A stretch of DNA of 64,000 nucleotides from Catenaria anguillulae PL171 (taxonomy: Eukaryota > Blastocladiomycota > Blastocladiomycetes > Blastocladiales > Catenariaceae). The notes under the pieces were generated by a model, which was not told where the DNA came from, did no database searches, and saw only the letters and a program-made list of their open reading frames with translations. The translations under genes and the position numbers were made by a program. Location: the NCBI GenBank assembly GCA_002102555.1, contig MCFL01000034.1, positions 124,001-188,000 of the forward strand, in the 5' to 3' direction. This document shows positions 1 to 13,400 of the stretch, in pieces; position 1 is the first letter of the stretch, and each line of letters opens with the position of its first letter.

Positions 1-1630
1 CGGCCTCGTACCAAGCCGCTGCAGCCGCACAGCGTGCCCGGCGCGAGTCGTCCGTGAGCGCCACGTCATCAACCGGAACCGGCGGCGGCGGCGGCGGCGC
101 CAGTGTTTCGCACCACGCGCATCATCACCATCATCACCACCAACATCAAAGAGGTCACACGTCTGGGTCGGCCACGGGTGCATCGTCGCCGTCCCTAAGC
201 GCCACAGCCGCACCAAGCTTCTCAACGTGTTTGCGGTCGAGTTCTGCTCTGCCCAAAGTGGACTTGATCCCGCGCGAAAACGAATTCGACCTGATGCGCA
301 CCTTGCAAGGTTTCGACACGCGCACCACCATCATGATTCGCAACATTCCCAACAAGTACTCGCAGCAAATGCTCATTGATTTCATCAACGAGTCTCACCG
401 CGGCCAGTACGACTTTTTGTACTTGCGCATGGATTTCAAGAACAGGTGCAATGTCGGGTACGCGTTTTGCAACATGGTCAATGTGAATGCCGTCATCACG
501 TTTGCGCAGCGGGTCGTGGGCAAGAAGTGGACACGATTCAACTCGGACAAGGTGTGCATGTTGAGCTACGCCAACATTCAGGGCCGCCAAGCGCTCATTG
601 ACAAGTTTAGAAACTCGAGCGTCATGGATGAGCATCCAAGCTATAGGCCAAAGCTGTTTTGGACCAATGGCGAGCGTGCGGGCGAAGAGATTGAATTCCC
701 TGCTCCAACCAACCGGATTCCGCGGGGCGTGCTGGCAGCTGCCACTGCTGCAGCAAACGGTGGAGCATCGTTTTTGGCTCCGCATCCCATGTATCAGCAG
801 CAGCACTCGTCGACGTCGACGCCGGCGGGGAATAATGCCAATGCATCAGCCTCGTCCACGTCCTTGTCTGCGAGTCCCGCACCGGCTGCCATGTCGTCGC
901 ATATGCGGCTGGCAACCATTGGCGGGCACCACCAGCACCATCTTGGGCACCATCACTCGCACGCACATCACCTTTTGCACAACCAACACCGCTCATCCTC
1001 GTCGTCGTCGTCGTCATCTTCGTCGGTGGCATCGGCCAACCCGTTCCACTCACAGCTCTCGGGCTACCTGACGGCCGAGGACATTCACCAATACCACCCG
1101 CGCGACACTCACTCGCCATCCGCACACCCACACGCCCTCCACCGGTTGTCAGGATCAGGCGCGTCTTCATCACCTGCATCTGGCACCGCCTCGCACTTGC
1201 ACGCGCGCGCCGCGTCCACGTCCGCGGGTTGTCGTCCACAAGCCCGCGCCTCAACGCCTCGGCGGCCTCGTTCTGGCCGCCGTCGCTCATGCTGTCTTCT
1301 TCAGCGTCTCCCGGATCGGACATGTGGGGAAGCACCAGTCATCGAGGCGGGTCTGTTGCAAGTTCAAGCACAAGCGGGTTCCAGCATCTTCGGCCGTCGA
1401 CCACGCCGACGCTGGGCCACGAGCACCGTGCTGGTGGTGGCAAGGGTGGCGCAAGTAGCGCCCCGCATGGGTCCTCGCCACAGTTTGGATACGTGTCACC
1501 GTTTTTGGCGGCCACGGGCATGGGAGCGGTGCAATTGCCGCCGCCATTGACAATGTCAGCCGGGATGGGTGACGAGGTGCAGCAGAGATCGGCACCGCAG
1601 GCGCCATTGCCAGCACGCATGGACCAGTAA
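1..1630 (+). CDS. Mei2-like RNA-binding protein, C-terminal RRM (5' partial)
   Basis: The reading frame is open to the left edge, so the N-terminus lies outside the window. The core at about 265-700 is the Mei2-type C-terminal RRM, with RNP2-like IMIRNIP followed by NKYSQQMLIDFIN, the RNP1-like GYAFCN, and the conserved SDKVCMLSYANIQG and FRNSSVM stretches. Mei2 proteins bind meiosis-related RNA in fission yeast, and relatives act in plant development, so a regulatory RNA-binding role is the family expectation. The flanks are low complexity (His, Ser, Gly, Ala runs). The frame carrying the RRM degenerates after about 1200, and a convincing tail (ending PLPARMDQ, stop 1628-1630) continues in another frame from about 1220. 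I see no intron there, so I infer a one-base indel in the assembly. Family call is firm; the exact C-terminus is less so. Confidence 0.88.
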
Positions 1631-2954
1631 CAAGCTGGCAAGACTGGCGGATGTTGTCCGTCGCCCAAGGAATTTCCACCTTTTCATTTTCATCTCGTCA
1701 TTTTCTCGGCCCCAACGGGTTTGGTTGTCGAAAGGCACAAGGTCGCTATCACCTAGTTGTGTTTGCGCGACCAGTCAGCAGACTCGTTTCTCTTTTTCCT
1801 GTGCTTCACCCAACTGCCTGTCAATCTTTTCTTTTCACTTGCACTCGCCCTCCTCTCTCTCTTTCTTCTTCGCCACTTTCATGTTTCCTTCTTTCACTCC
1901 GTGTCATTTTTTAATAGGACTCTGTCTTTATTGTGCATCATACTCTTCATTTCTTGTGCCTGCCTTGCCGGAAGCACTCAAGCTGCTGTGTTTATACTTG
2001 TGCATTCGCTTGGCCATGTCCTCTACCTGACTTGTGTTGTTTTTCTTCTTCCTTCACTGCTTTCCTCTTTCGCCCACTCTCTTTTTTTTGTCACCGTTGC
2101 TCCCTCCAAGAATTGCCCCTCTTTTTTTTCCTTGCACGGCCCCCTCGTTCCCTGCCTTGCCCGGCTCACATTTGTCCTGCTATCTATCCTTACAGCCTAC
2201 TGCTCATCCTGTGCTACTCCAGCTGTGGTTTTTGATGCCTTGTCCTCCTCGCCCCCACTTGCGCTTGTCGTCGACTTTTGCAAACATCAACATGATCCGG
2301 CGGCTCATGCAACCGCGCGTGTTGTTCTTTCTCTCTTTGTTGTGCCTTGTGTGTGTACAAGTTTCACGTCCGCATCGTCCACGATGCCGGCTCGTCACTT
2401 TTTCCCAGCCTTGGCCTCCCGTTTGGCTGCTGGCCGCGGCTCTCGCTCTGTTTTATTTCCGTCGGCCCAACTTTGTCTCTCTGCATGATCGTTTTTGCTA
2501 TGCACGACTACTTCTTGTCCATCATCACCGCTCGACTCCACTGTCTCCTGTCCGTTTTTGCTTGTGTCCTAAAATCCTGGTTTGTGTTGTTTGTTTCCAT
2601 GAAATACATCTATCAAGTCTGCTCGCCTTTTTGTCACCAGGGGAGATTTTGCTCCCCTATCGTCACTGGCTGCTGTGTGCGTCAGTACGTGTTTGGCTGT
2701 GTGACCTGGGAATTGACATCGGAGTTGGCGGCGAATCAACGTTCCCATTGGCGCCCTCATCTTTCCTCCTAGTCTTCATGACGGCTACATGGCCCATGAC
2801 AGATCTCGAGTCGAACGAGGCAATGGTTTGTTTGACTGAGCTTGAGAAATCGAGGCAGCAAGTTTTCAGCCCGTGTCAAGGGTGTTCTCATCAGGTTCCC
2901 GCGACAAAACCAATGAGAAAATTAAAAGGGTTTTTGTATATCGAGCAAAATACG

Positions 2955-2992
2955 CAAGGAAGCAAGGAAGCAAGGAAGCAAGGAAGCAAGGA
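2955..2992. repeat. Octanucleotide tandem repeat (CAAGGAAG)n
   Basis: Four full copies plus a partial fifth copy of an 8-base unit, CAAGGAAG, in non-coding DNA between the Mei2-like gene and the next gene. Confidence 0.9.
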
Positions 2993-3283
2993 ATAAATTC
3001 AAGCAAATATGCCAAGCAACAACACCTAAGACAAGTCCGATTCAAATGGGGAAATCGGGCAAAGAACATGTGACAACCGAAAAGCACAAAGGCACAGTCA
3101 GAGCTCAAGTAACCAAACGTTCCGTGGATGCGTCCTTGGATCATGGTTTGTCAAACAGGGCGTTCCCCAAGCATTGAGCCAACAATGGAAGTACTGGCTC
3201 TCACAACGCTGTTTCAGTCACATGATCCCCAGATAACAGAGCAAAACACCTCGACACTTCTCTTCCTTTCCTTGCGGAGAATG

Positions 3284-3300
3284 GAGAGAGAGAGAGAGAG
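3284..3300. repeat. GA dinucleotide microsatellite
   Basis: A short uninterrupted GA run in the intergenic stretch upstream of the gene at 3610. Confidence 0.85.
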
Positions 3301-3609
3301 TCTGGAAGCCAAAGACCAGACGCGTCTAATGCTGAGGTTCTTCGACCGATCGGAGGCCCGCGTTGGCGATGAATGAAGGGAGCTACATACTCATCAAAGT
3401 ACGTGCGTGCATGTTTGCCATGGATATCGTGAGCGGTAGTCAGGACAATGCTTGCATGACTCTGCGCACTTTGCAATTCGACGTGTCTACTATCGTATCC
3501 AGCAGCCAGCTTTCTTCGGGCGAGACTGGTATCCGTCGAGGTTGATGCCTCCGTGGTGATCACTTGCACACGTTCCCACTTGCATGCAAGCCATCAGCCA
3601 TCAGCCATC

Positions 3610-6600
3610 ATGGACGCACAAGGGCCCACTTCGGGACAAGCACCGCAACCGCCGCGGCCAAGGTCTCGCAAGCGTATCCACACCACTCTCAAGTGGGCGC
3701 TGCCAGCCGTCCCCGCTTCCTCCACCGACGCGGGCACTGGCCCTCTCGACTTTGGCTTCTCTATCACTCCTGCCCCTTCTCTGCTACCACTGCACCAACA
3801 CCACCAGCACCAGTCCCGCGCTCACGCCTTTCTCTCGGACCGCATTATCCCGCTCGCCCGCCAAAAGGTCCGCAAAACCGCCGAAATCGTCATCCCACCC
3901 GATGCTGCACGCTCTGCCATCCCGCCCCCCTCCCTATCCCAATCCCCACCTCGTCCTCCTCTCGCACAACCCACACCACATCCGCTTCCACTGCCCTTCA
4001 CCCGCCCATCAAAACCGGCACCGCCCCACCGCCTCGCCCTCGCCCACCGGCTGCCCCAACCGATCCCCTCCCCAAACCCACAAAAACCAAACCCTACGAC
4101 CCAGCCGCCGTCCAAGCATACATGAAGCGCAAACGCGCCAAACTGCGCACTGCCGACCCGCTCGACACCATCAAGGATCTCGACAAACCGCTGCACCACG
4201 TACCGTCTCCGCCGCCTGATGCGCGCCGCGCAACGGTTCCCGAAACCAACGATCCGAGCTGGTCGAGTTTATGGAAAAGAAGCGCGCCTTGAACGAGTTG
4301 CGGCGCTCAGAGCAAAGCGCGCAGAGGAGGATAAGAAAAGGGCAAGCGCGAGAGGACTGCGGAGGTTGGAGGAATTTCGACGGAGGCAGAGGGAGGAGGC
4401 TGAAAAGGAAAAGCAAGCGAGGGCGGCTTCAACAACACCCACGCCTGCCGAAACGAGGCCAGTGTCGACGACCCGACGCCCATGCAGCAAGGTGATGCGC
4501 GGCGCATGTCAGGCACAGCCGAGTGCGCAGCCGCAGTTCTCGTTTACGCAAAACGGAGCGTATCTTGCCGGTGGGCATTATCAGCAATCGCAGCAGCCAC
4601 AGCAGCAGCAGCACCGGGAATCGCATACTTCGTTTGCGCCAACCCCAACTCTGTGGTCACCGCCAGGTCAACCACATCCGTACCAACCCCGACTCCTCAC
4701 CAGTACCCTCCATCACTCACATATACCCCAATCCAACCCCTCCTGCCCATCCCCTCGCCCTCCTCAACCTCAACCCCCACCGTCCCGTCCAACCTGCCCC
4801 CGTTCCCGCCCCAACCCGCAACCCCACGTCCCTCTCCCGCCTTCACCTGGACCTACAATCGATTCTAGAAGACGATCTAGCACACTTCAACTCAACACCC
4901 ACCTCCGACTCGACCGTGCGCGTGCTCGCGCCCACCTCGCCACCGCAATCGTCTCCCCCGTCAATGGTCCACACGCCCTACAACTTTGCCATTTCGCTTG
5001 CCGCAACCGACGGCGGCCGAAGCCGTGCGGGATCTGCGCTCGGCAGGCTTGGCATGTCGCAAGAGTCCCTGGTCGAGTATTCCACCGTGACGAGCCATGA
5101 GCTTGACGACTCGAGACACGTGCAAGCGCCGCAGCAGCCACAACCAAGGGGGGTTTCCGAAGTGGTGGATGGCGATGGCGAGACGACGACCAAGGCCAAT
5201 GCGTTTGTGGTTACAACGGCCGAGGCTGTCGAGTTTGCCGCTGGATTGGTCATGCAGGAAACGTCGGCAGGCGATGGCGTCGGCGTCAGGTCGGCATCGG
5301 CGGCGGGAATGTGCAGGAGCAGCCGCTGGTTATGCCCCATGCCGAGCCCGATTATTTCAGTCCACTCAACGTGTTTGCGAGGGCGATGCGTAAGGTGCCC
5401 ATGCCCGAGGTGGAGATGGATGCGAGCTGGGTTCGCGAGATGAATGGCGGCGAGTTGGTGGATTCGCGTTTGGTTGTCCAGGATGTGCGCGAGCAGGCCG
5501 TTCATCTACCAGAGTTTGCATCCGCGGACGCCGCTGCTGCTATCACGTCGCCGCGCGAGCACGCGCCTTTGGCTGAATCAAAATCGTCATCTGCCAGCGA
5601 CCGACGCCGCCGGACCCGGCCCTTGTCATCAACACCCACCATTCTCCCGCCGTGCGACGTGTCGTCGATTCTCGGGTCGACCGAATTGCCGCCGCCGAAT
5701 CCGAATCACGATCGCGCCGCCAACACCGACGGTGCTTTCACGTCAGATGAGGAAGATAATCGGATGGCCGTGAGCTCGTTGATTGCCGCACACGACCGCG
5801 CCTTGTTTGACCACGAGTCGCTTCAGCTCGCATCTGTGCTGCTGGATTCTATTGCCATGTTTGCGGCAACTGGTGCAGCTCCGCCGTTGCAGGATCAGGA
5901 CCCTGACCAGATCCAGTTTCAGTTTTCCACGTCGACGGCGGGTGGGCCGCCCGTATTGCCGCTGGTGCCAATGACGGCGTCGTTGGTGGGTGACGTGAGT
6001 GGGTATGTCGTCAACGACGAGCAGGATGCGTCCGCGGCACCCGCGCCAGCGCCGGCAAATGTGCCAGTGAGTGTGACTCGGCCAACGCAGACAAGGAATC
6101 GAGGGCGGAAAAGGCGGGCATGGCCACGCAAACACCCTCATCGCCCGTCCGCGACGCAAGCGCTCAATCGCCTCGGCCTCACCGCTGGCGCAGGCGTACA
6201 AACGTCCACCCCAACGCGCATCGCTGCGGCCGTACAAACCGACTTGTCATGGACCGATATCGATCGGGCTTCTGCCCACAACCGCAACAACCGTCCACAC
6301 CCGCACCTGCAAACGAAACGGCTCAGCTCCTCCAAGCGATTGCCCGCATGTTTGCCGACAACCAACATCTGGTTCGCGACCTCGTCACGAGCCAAATGTC
6401 GCATCAGATCAGGCAACTCGAGGCCCGCATTGAGGTGTTGCAAGCACAGACGCACCCGCAGCCTGCAACCGTCGTGTATGCACCGCAACAGCAGCCGGTG
6501 CAATTGCCGCCGCCGCAGCCACAGGTCATTGTGTTGCCCATGCCCACCTCGGCACGGCAGCAACGTCAACGAGTGGACGCCAGGGCGGGTGACCGACAGC

Positions 6601-9600
6601 CACGTGGGTATCGGCAGGCGTGGCGGCGCGGCGAGTCACGTCAAGTCTCCTTGTCGAGGAGGATGGGGAAGAGGACGATGAGATGGCGAGAAAGTATGGC
6701 CGGCTGGTGCGGGATGACCAGGGCCCAAGTGGTACGCCATGGCATCTTCCTGTGTTCACTCTGTGCTTGCTGATTTTCTGATAATTGCCATCATCAGCCT
6801 CGGCTCGTCGCAAACTCCCCCGTCTCCTCCGGCCTGCGACCCGCAACCCATATCCCAATCCCCGAGTCCTCATGGCACTCTATCGGCATGGAATCCACCG
6901 ACCTTTCTGGCTCTCTTCCATCACCCATCAGTCCAACCTCGCATCCGCTCACAACAGGGGCAGATTCGCCAAAGCTCAAGCCCGTGGTTGCGCCACAGCA
7001 CAGTCGCCAAGTGATTCGTTTGTCCCCACGCAGAGCTTACTTGCTGCGCTGAACCAAGCCCGGATGGCGGCTCGGAGCACGCCTCCGTTGCGGACAAGCC
7101 CAGTGTTTACGATTCGATGGACCAGGCGAAAGAACGGGCGAGTATGCCGACGATTTCGTCAACGACGAGGACGTTCCCGAATCCGAATCGGTGCGCGTGT
7201 CGCACGCCGGGTCCGTGTCGGTTGCCAATCGAGTCATGAGGACGGCATGTCAGCGACAACCTCACAGTCAATCATCAAATCGGGATCCTTGGCGGCGTCG
7301 GTCATCATGAGCACATCGATTCAAGTGTCGGAATAAGCGAGTCGGCCATTGTGGAAGAAGAGGAACATGTCGTGGACGACGAGAGCGCAGTGGTGACGGA
7401 AAGTGCGCATTTGGCTAGTGGGTCGTCCCATGCTGCGAGTGCTGCGTCTGTGGTTCAATCAGACTCGATTCGCAGTTTGCCTTCCGCGTCCATCGCTTCT
7501 GCACCGGCAACGGCAACGGTATCGGCGGTCTATTTGCGGGATTCAGGTTCAGTCCAAGCCTCGGCATCGGCGCATTCAACGCCGGCGTCTGCTTCTCAGG
7601 CTTCTGCACCTCGGACCGCGAGTGCCACAAGCATCCAAGAGCTTGGCTCGCAGACCAGGGCGCATTGGATCGGTCGGCTTGTGACACGGCCACGGGTGAC
7701 ACTACGTCGAATACGACCGAGGCCGCCGCCGCTGATATTGTCGAGTCCGAGACATCCATTGGGCACGCAAGCGTTGTGTCGTCGGTTCGAGAGTCGATTG
7801 CGTCTGTTCTGAATGGCGACCACCCTTCGGAGCAAGTAGACAAAGGTGGCTCTGTCATGGACATGTCTGACCTCAAATCTGCCGCGGCGAGTCTCAAAGT
7901 CGCACATCCAGCCCCTCGCTTTCTCACGTCGTTTCTGAACCAATCTGGACGCCCCCGCCGCGGCCGACAAGAAAGGGCATACGTCGCTCTCACACTCGAT
8001 CGTGTCGACTCATCCCGCAAAGCTCAGCCGCTGCCCAGTCCAAGTCGCCAGCACCAACCTCAACGTCCGATCATTGCACAATCCTTCAGATCGCCCGGCC
8101 TCGTCACCTAAGGACGAGCCTGCTGGCAAAGAAGCTTCCGGTACATTTAGCGCTTTGCCTTACACTTGTTCAAGTGATCCAATGCTCACAATCCTTGAGT
8201 TGCAGCCGAGCATGTCCGTCACAGGATACCTCGATGCCGAAGAGGACTTGAGCGTTGCCGAGCTGTCGAATCTGACCCGCATTCCACCAACAAATCCGGC
8301 GAAATTACTCCCGAATCGATCGGCCCGCTTACAGGTTCCATTGACAAGTCTTTGGCCGAGGTGGATCAGATGTTGAAGCAAGCACTGGACGAGTCATTTG
8401 CGGCGAGCGCGGCCCGCATGGCCGATCATTCTTCCCTGCCTGATTCGCTAGGGATGCACAGACCAAGCAGGTGAGAGTCGCTCAAGGACGAGGAGGCAAA
8501 GTACTTTGACGAGTCATTTGAGGCGAGCGCTTCGAGTGTGGTGGCACCCTTGTCTCAAGAGTCCGCACCAGCTGCACAAGCCAAGGATAACCATGAATTC
8601 GCCGAAACCGTGTCCGATACGTCCATTCCTCAAGATTCCGAATTTGCATGCACTCCACCCGCTGTAGCACGCAACCAAACAACCGCCGTCCCGATCGATT
8701 CCGCACCCCGCGCTGACGCCGCCAGGGTGGCCGCCAACACTGATGTCGCGGCCGCACCTGCCAACATTGACAGCAGCCACGTCCAAATATCTCACTCCAT
8801 GCACGACATTAGCGCCGTCGGTATCACTCGCTCCACGTCCGAGCTATTTCGCCACGACGGGGCAGATTCGATTCCCGTATCCCCAACTGCCAAGGTGTTT
8901 GATACACTTTCCCAGCAGGAGCACGCGGTCCCGGCGCCATTGTCAGCGCCAATGAGTCAGGTGTCGATAGATGCTGACAAGGAGGTTGGTGCGAGTCAAG
9001 AGGAGTGTGATGTGTCGGGCGAGATTGCAGAGTCCATCAGTGGCGCAGAGTCGGAGGTAGCCGCGTCGCCGAGTCGGTTGAGGACGAGAAGGACGCCGAA
9101 GCCGCGTCGGAGCAAATGTACTCGATGGACTTCGAGAGCGCAGATGCGCTTGCGTCTGAAGCGCACGTTCACGATCCACCTGCGCCGGATTTAACGGTTC
9201 CAATGGACGACACGGTTGCTCGTTTGCTCCACCATGATACAGTCTCGACAACATCCGTCTCCATTCCAGTGCAAGAGTCCATGGTTCGCTCGGATCCATT
9301 GATTGCACACACGGGCGACAATGCCGAAGATCATCAACCTGCGTCCCCAACGCCACCGGAACTTGAGACCACAATTGTCTTGGAGGAAACGATCCCAGTC
9401 GAGTCACAACACTCAATCGACCTTGCCCTCGTCGAGCCTGCAGCCGACGCACTTTTTGACGACTTGCTGCGCGAAATGTCCATGGACGTTGCCGCGATAG
9501 AGCAGCTGCAACTCGACGAAACCAACATTCTCGAGGCGGCCGCCAACAAGCTGTTCACCATCGAGTACGCCGAGCGGTACTTGCATTACTTGCTCATTCA

Positions 9601-10063
9601 TCATCACGACGAGATTTCCGCTTCAACGCCGATCGCACCTCGCCCGCACCCAATTTACAAAAACGATGCCGCCAACACGTACCTCGCCGACTTGGCGTCC
9701 GAGTTTCGGGACGCATACGTTTTCCGCTTGGGTCGTATCGGCTCGGATGGAAAGGAACCATCGGTGCCATCGTTTTACTTTTTCCGTGAGCTCATGGCCA
9801 CAATCAAGCAGGACATTGAGCTGTCGGTAGCGCGGGCCGATGACGTGCTCCCCTGGGTGGTGCAGGAGCTGCGTGAGGAGCGGAAGCGGTCATTTGGTGT
9901 CCAGCCACAGCCACTGCCGCCGGCACCGCATCCTTCGCTGGCGTCGCGCAAGTCATTGGAACAGTTTCAGACAGAGAAGCTCGAGTTGGCGGTGAACGAA
10001 CTACTTGAGCAGCTCATGGAGGAGACGGCAGCCACAGCGTTGCACTTGGATCATGACATGTAG
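3610..10063 (+). CDS. Very large Ser/Pro/acidic-rich protein, candidate centrosome/basal-body scaffold
   Basis: Not recognised with certainty. The first ATG of the first coherent stretch is 3610 (MDAQGPTSG); the last coherent stretch ends at 10063. Between them the plausible frame changes many times: Pro-rich to about 3950; a basic segment containing KPYDPAAVQAYMKRKRAKL near 4095-4150; a Glu/Arg coiled coil at 4280-4440; then Ser/Asp-rich sequence. One intron is likely near 6731-6798. Acidic motifs recur: ALDESFAASAA near 8390, YFDESFEASAS near 8505 and YSMDFESADA near 9120. The last 250 residues look folded and helical (DDLLREMSMDVAAIEQLQLDE, then a Tyr/His-rich helix), ending at HLDHDM. The basic PYDP motif, the repeated Y-x-x-D/E-F-E motifs and the great length recall CEP350-like centrosomal proteins, but I see no CAP-Gly domain, so this is only a suggestion. 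It could also be two genes. Confidence 0.5.
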
Positions 10064-10459
10064 TTGCCCTTCCCTTCTTGTTTTTTCCAGTCTTGTCTTC
10101 GCCATTCTTGGATTCTTTGCACATTCTCTTTGTGATTCCTCATTTTATTTATCTGCCACTTTGGTTCCTGTTTTCCGTCTCGCTTTGTGATTCATGAATA
10201 TACCTCCGTCAACCGTTTTGCCTGCATGTGGTCAACTCAACAACGAGCGCGAATGATGTGGAAGCATATACTGACAGCTTGGATACAACAGATGATGAAA
10301 AACATGAGCAAAAAGTTGCAGACAGTTATGTGTACGGCACTGAAAAAAAAACGGCAAGTGATTGGAGGAAATGCCAAGCAGAGAAGAAGTTCAAACAGAT
10401 AAGAGAACACAGGGTACTGTCGCCGTGGCACCTGTCTCACATTTCATGTCGCAACATGG
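10064..10459. other. Convergent 3' intergenic region
   Basis: Lies between the stops of the large + strand gene and the - strand myosin gene. It is relatively AT-rich, with poly-T and poly-A stretches that probably hold both 3' UTRs. No gene seen. Confidence 0.6.
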
Positions 10460-13400
10460 TTACACTCCTCGTGATTTGAGCCGCTTTGCCTCGGCCTCGA
10501 AACGAGTCGCCCGTTCAAGCGAATCCTGCAACTCACGCTCCAGGCGACGCTTGATGAGCTGCAAATTGGAATCGTTGGCCTCCATTTCGTCAACCTGGGC
10601 CTTGAGCCGCTTCACCTTGGCATCCAACTTCTCCATGTCCTCAGTCAAGCGCTGCTTTTGCTTTTCTTGCTCGCTCAATTGCAGCTGGAGGTCCTTGATT
10701 GTCCGCTCAGCCTTGCGGGTGTTGCGAGTTGCGTCTTCACGATCCCGAGTCTCCTTGTCGAGGGCTGCAACCAGCTCGTCGATGCGCGCTTGGAGGCGCG
10801 TCGACCCACGGTTCCCTCGCCGAGTGCACTGCTCTCGAGTTCCATGACACGCAATGTGAGCTCCTTGGCTTGCTTTTCGAATTGCAGCTTGGATCGCTCC
10901 GCATCGGCAACCAAGTCCTTGTACCGAATAGCGTCCGACATGGCTTGCTGCAGCGAGAGCTCCGCCTTGGACAACTTTTCGTGTGCGACCTGGGCACGCT
11001 CCTCGCTCTCTTCGGCACTGAGACGCAGGTTGAGTGCTTCTTGCTCCAATGTGGACAAGGCATTCTGAGCAGTGACCTTGGCCTTGGTGGCCTCGACTTG
11101 CTGCTCTGACAACTCCTCGATGCGCAACTCGAGATTCTTCTTGGTCTTTTCGAGCACCGACTTTTGCGCCTCCATTTCCATCAATTGGGCACGGACCTCG
11201 CGCATTTGCATAATGTGCTTGGTAATCTGGTTTTGATAATCGTCGTTGGCCGACAGCGCCTCTGCATACTGGCGCGAAATATCGGCCGCTTTCGCCTCAA
11301 GTCGTTCCTTTTCCTTGAGTAAGGCAATCTTGGCGCGGTGCTCCTCGTCCAAGCGAGCAGCCAACTCGCCATTGTCGGCCTCCAGTGTCTTGTACTCTTC
11401 CTTGAATCGCAAGCCGTTGCGGCGCTCCAGCTCGACTTCGGTCGTAAGCTCCTTGAGCTGAGCTTGGTACTTGCGTTTGAACTGCTCGAGCTGCTGTTCC
11501 CGCTCGTCCATTTCGCGCTTGTGCCTATCCCGCTCCTCTTCAATCTCATGGGCCAATTTGCGCCGCACCAGTTGCGCTTCGGCCAACTCGGCCGACTCCT
11601 CTTCTGCTCTGGCCGACAACTCGCGAAGCTCTGTCTCGAGCGCCTTGACACGGTCCTCGGCAATTTTTTTGGCGGCGCTGGCCTCTGTGTGTTGATCTTC
11701 CATTTCCTTGAATTGGAGCTTGAGTGATCCTTCGGCTTTTTCGGCCCGCAGCCGCGCCATCTCTGAAGCCTCGAGCCGAGAAATGGCCGTGTCAGCACGC
11801 GTACGGAATGTTGTGAGTGAGTCGGAAAGCTCGGCAGTCTTGGACTGCTCGACCTCGAGCTTGGTTTGCAGGTCCTTGACCTCGCCCGCAAGCTTGCGAC
11901 GTTGTGCGAGCTCGTCATTCTTGGCGGTAATTTCTTGCTCCAAACGCTCCTTGAGTTGATCAAGCTCGGATTGCTGCATGCGCCGCTGCTTTTCCAACGA
12001 CTCAATGTCGCGCTGCTTTTGCTCGAGCTCCTGTTGCGCCAGGCGGTGAGCGGCCATGAGCGCACGCCGCGATTCGTCGAGCTTTTCAATCTTTTCCTCA
12101 TACTCTTCCTTGACACGGCCGCGGGCCGACTCGTCAGCACTGAACCCTTGCTGGCGCTGGGACTCGAGGTGTTGGCGCAACTCTTGCTCCTGCTCCAACT
12201 CCTCGCGCAACCGTTGCATCTCCTTGTCCAATTTGCGTTTGGCCTCGAGCAGCTGAGCCTTGGATCCACCCTCGCCTCCATCCAGCTCGGCGGCCAGTTC
12301 CTCGACGCGCTTCTCGAGCTTCTTGCGCTCACGATCTGACTGCTCGAGCGACTGCTCCAAGCGTTCCATTTCGCTCGACAATGTACTGGCCTTCTTCTCG
12401 TGACGAAGCGCCATTTCCTCAAAGTTCTTGCGAGCACGCTCCTCGGCCTCGAGCTTTGTCTGAATCTCGCGCAACTGCTGTTCGGCCTTGCGCTTGGACT
12501 TTTCCAAATCGGTCTTGTTCTTGTTGGACGAATCCTCCTTGGAGCTCAAATCCGCCAATTCAGACTCGAGCTTTTGCTTGAGCTTGAGCAGTTCGCGCTT
12601 GGAGGCAATCTCGTCATCCAGCTGCATGCCCAAGTCGTTGATTTCGCGTTGGAACATCTTGCGTGCCTCATCGTATTGAGCCTCCTTGGCCAGCAACTCT
12701 TGCTCAGTCTTTTGACGGAACTCGGTAAACTGCTCCTCAGCACGACGGCGGTTGTCCTCGGCCTTTTTGCGAGCGCTCTCCTCCTCCTCGAGCTGGACCG
12801 TCATCTCTTCAATGCGGGCCTCGAGCCGCTTCTTTGCCTTTTCGAGCTCGTGCACGTTCTTGCCACCGTCTCCAATCTCGTTGATGAGTGACTTGAGCTC
12901 AGCCTCGAGATCATTCTTGGACCTCTGCAAAGACAGGAACGCTTGCTGCTTGTCTTCAAGCTGCATTTGCACAGAGTCCAAAGTGCTCTGCAACGTGCGG
13001 CACTTTGCCTCAGCCAATTCGCGTTGGCGGCGCTCATTGTCGAGGACCGAGTTGAGTGCGGACAAGTCGCTCTCGGTTTGACGCTGCACCTTCTCGGCTT
13101 GACGCGCCATGGCGTGTTCGCGCTCGATTTCCAAGCGCAAGTCCTCCACCTCGGTTGTCAATCGCGTCTTGGCCTTTTCCAAGTTGGACGTCAACGTCTC
13201 CGACTCTGACAGCTTGGTCTTGAGATCTTGAATCTCGCGCTCGAGCTTCTTGCGGGCCTCCTCAAGCTCGGCGCCGCGTGTGGTCGCATCACGAGTGTAC
13301 TTTTCCTTGAGCTGATCCAACTCTTGGCTCTTTGCTTGCAACCGACGCTGCACATCGGCCATGGCCACCTCGTCGGCATCCGCCTTTTCTTGCGCCGCCG

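Larger units (their letters stand above)
1631..3609. other. Pyrimidine-rich non-coding stretch (long 3' UTR / intergenic)
   Basis: About 2 kb with no convincing gene. From 1670 to 2700 the + strand is strongly C/T-rich, with many T and TC runs, which makes long but compositionally odd overlapping ORFs in all three + frames; none has a recognisable domain. It probably includes the 3' UTR of the Mei2-like gene and the promoter of the next gene. Two simple repeats lie in its right half. Confidence 0.55.

Noticed and set aside
2034-2996. A 320-residue + strand ORF in the pyrimidine-rich stretch, superficially membrane-like
   Set aside because: Phe/Leu/Ser/Pro content is a direct result of C/T-rich DNA; all three + frames are similarly open and none has structure or a domain.
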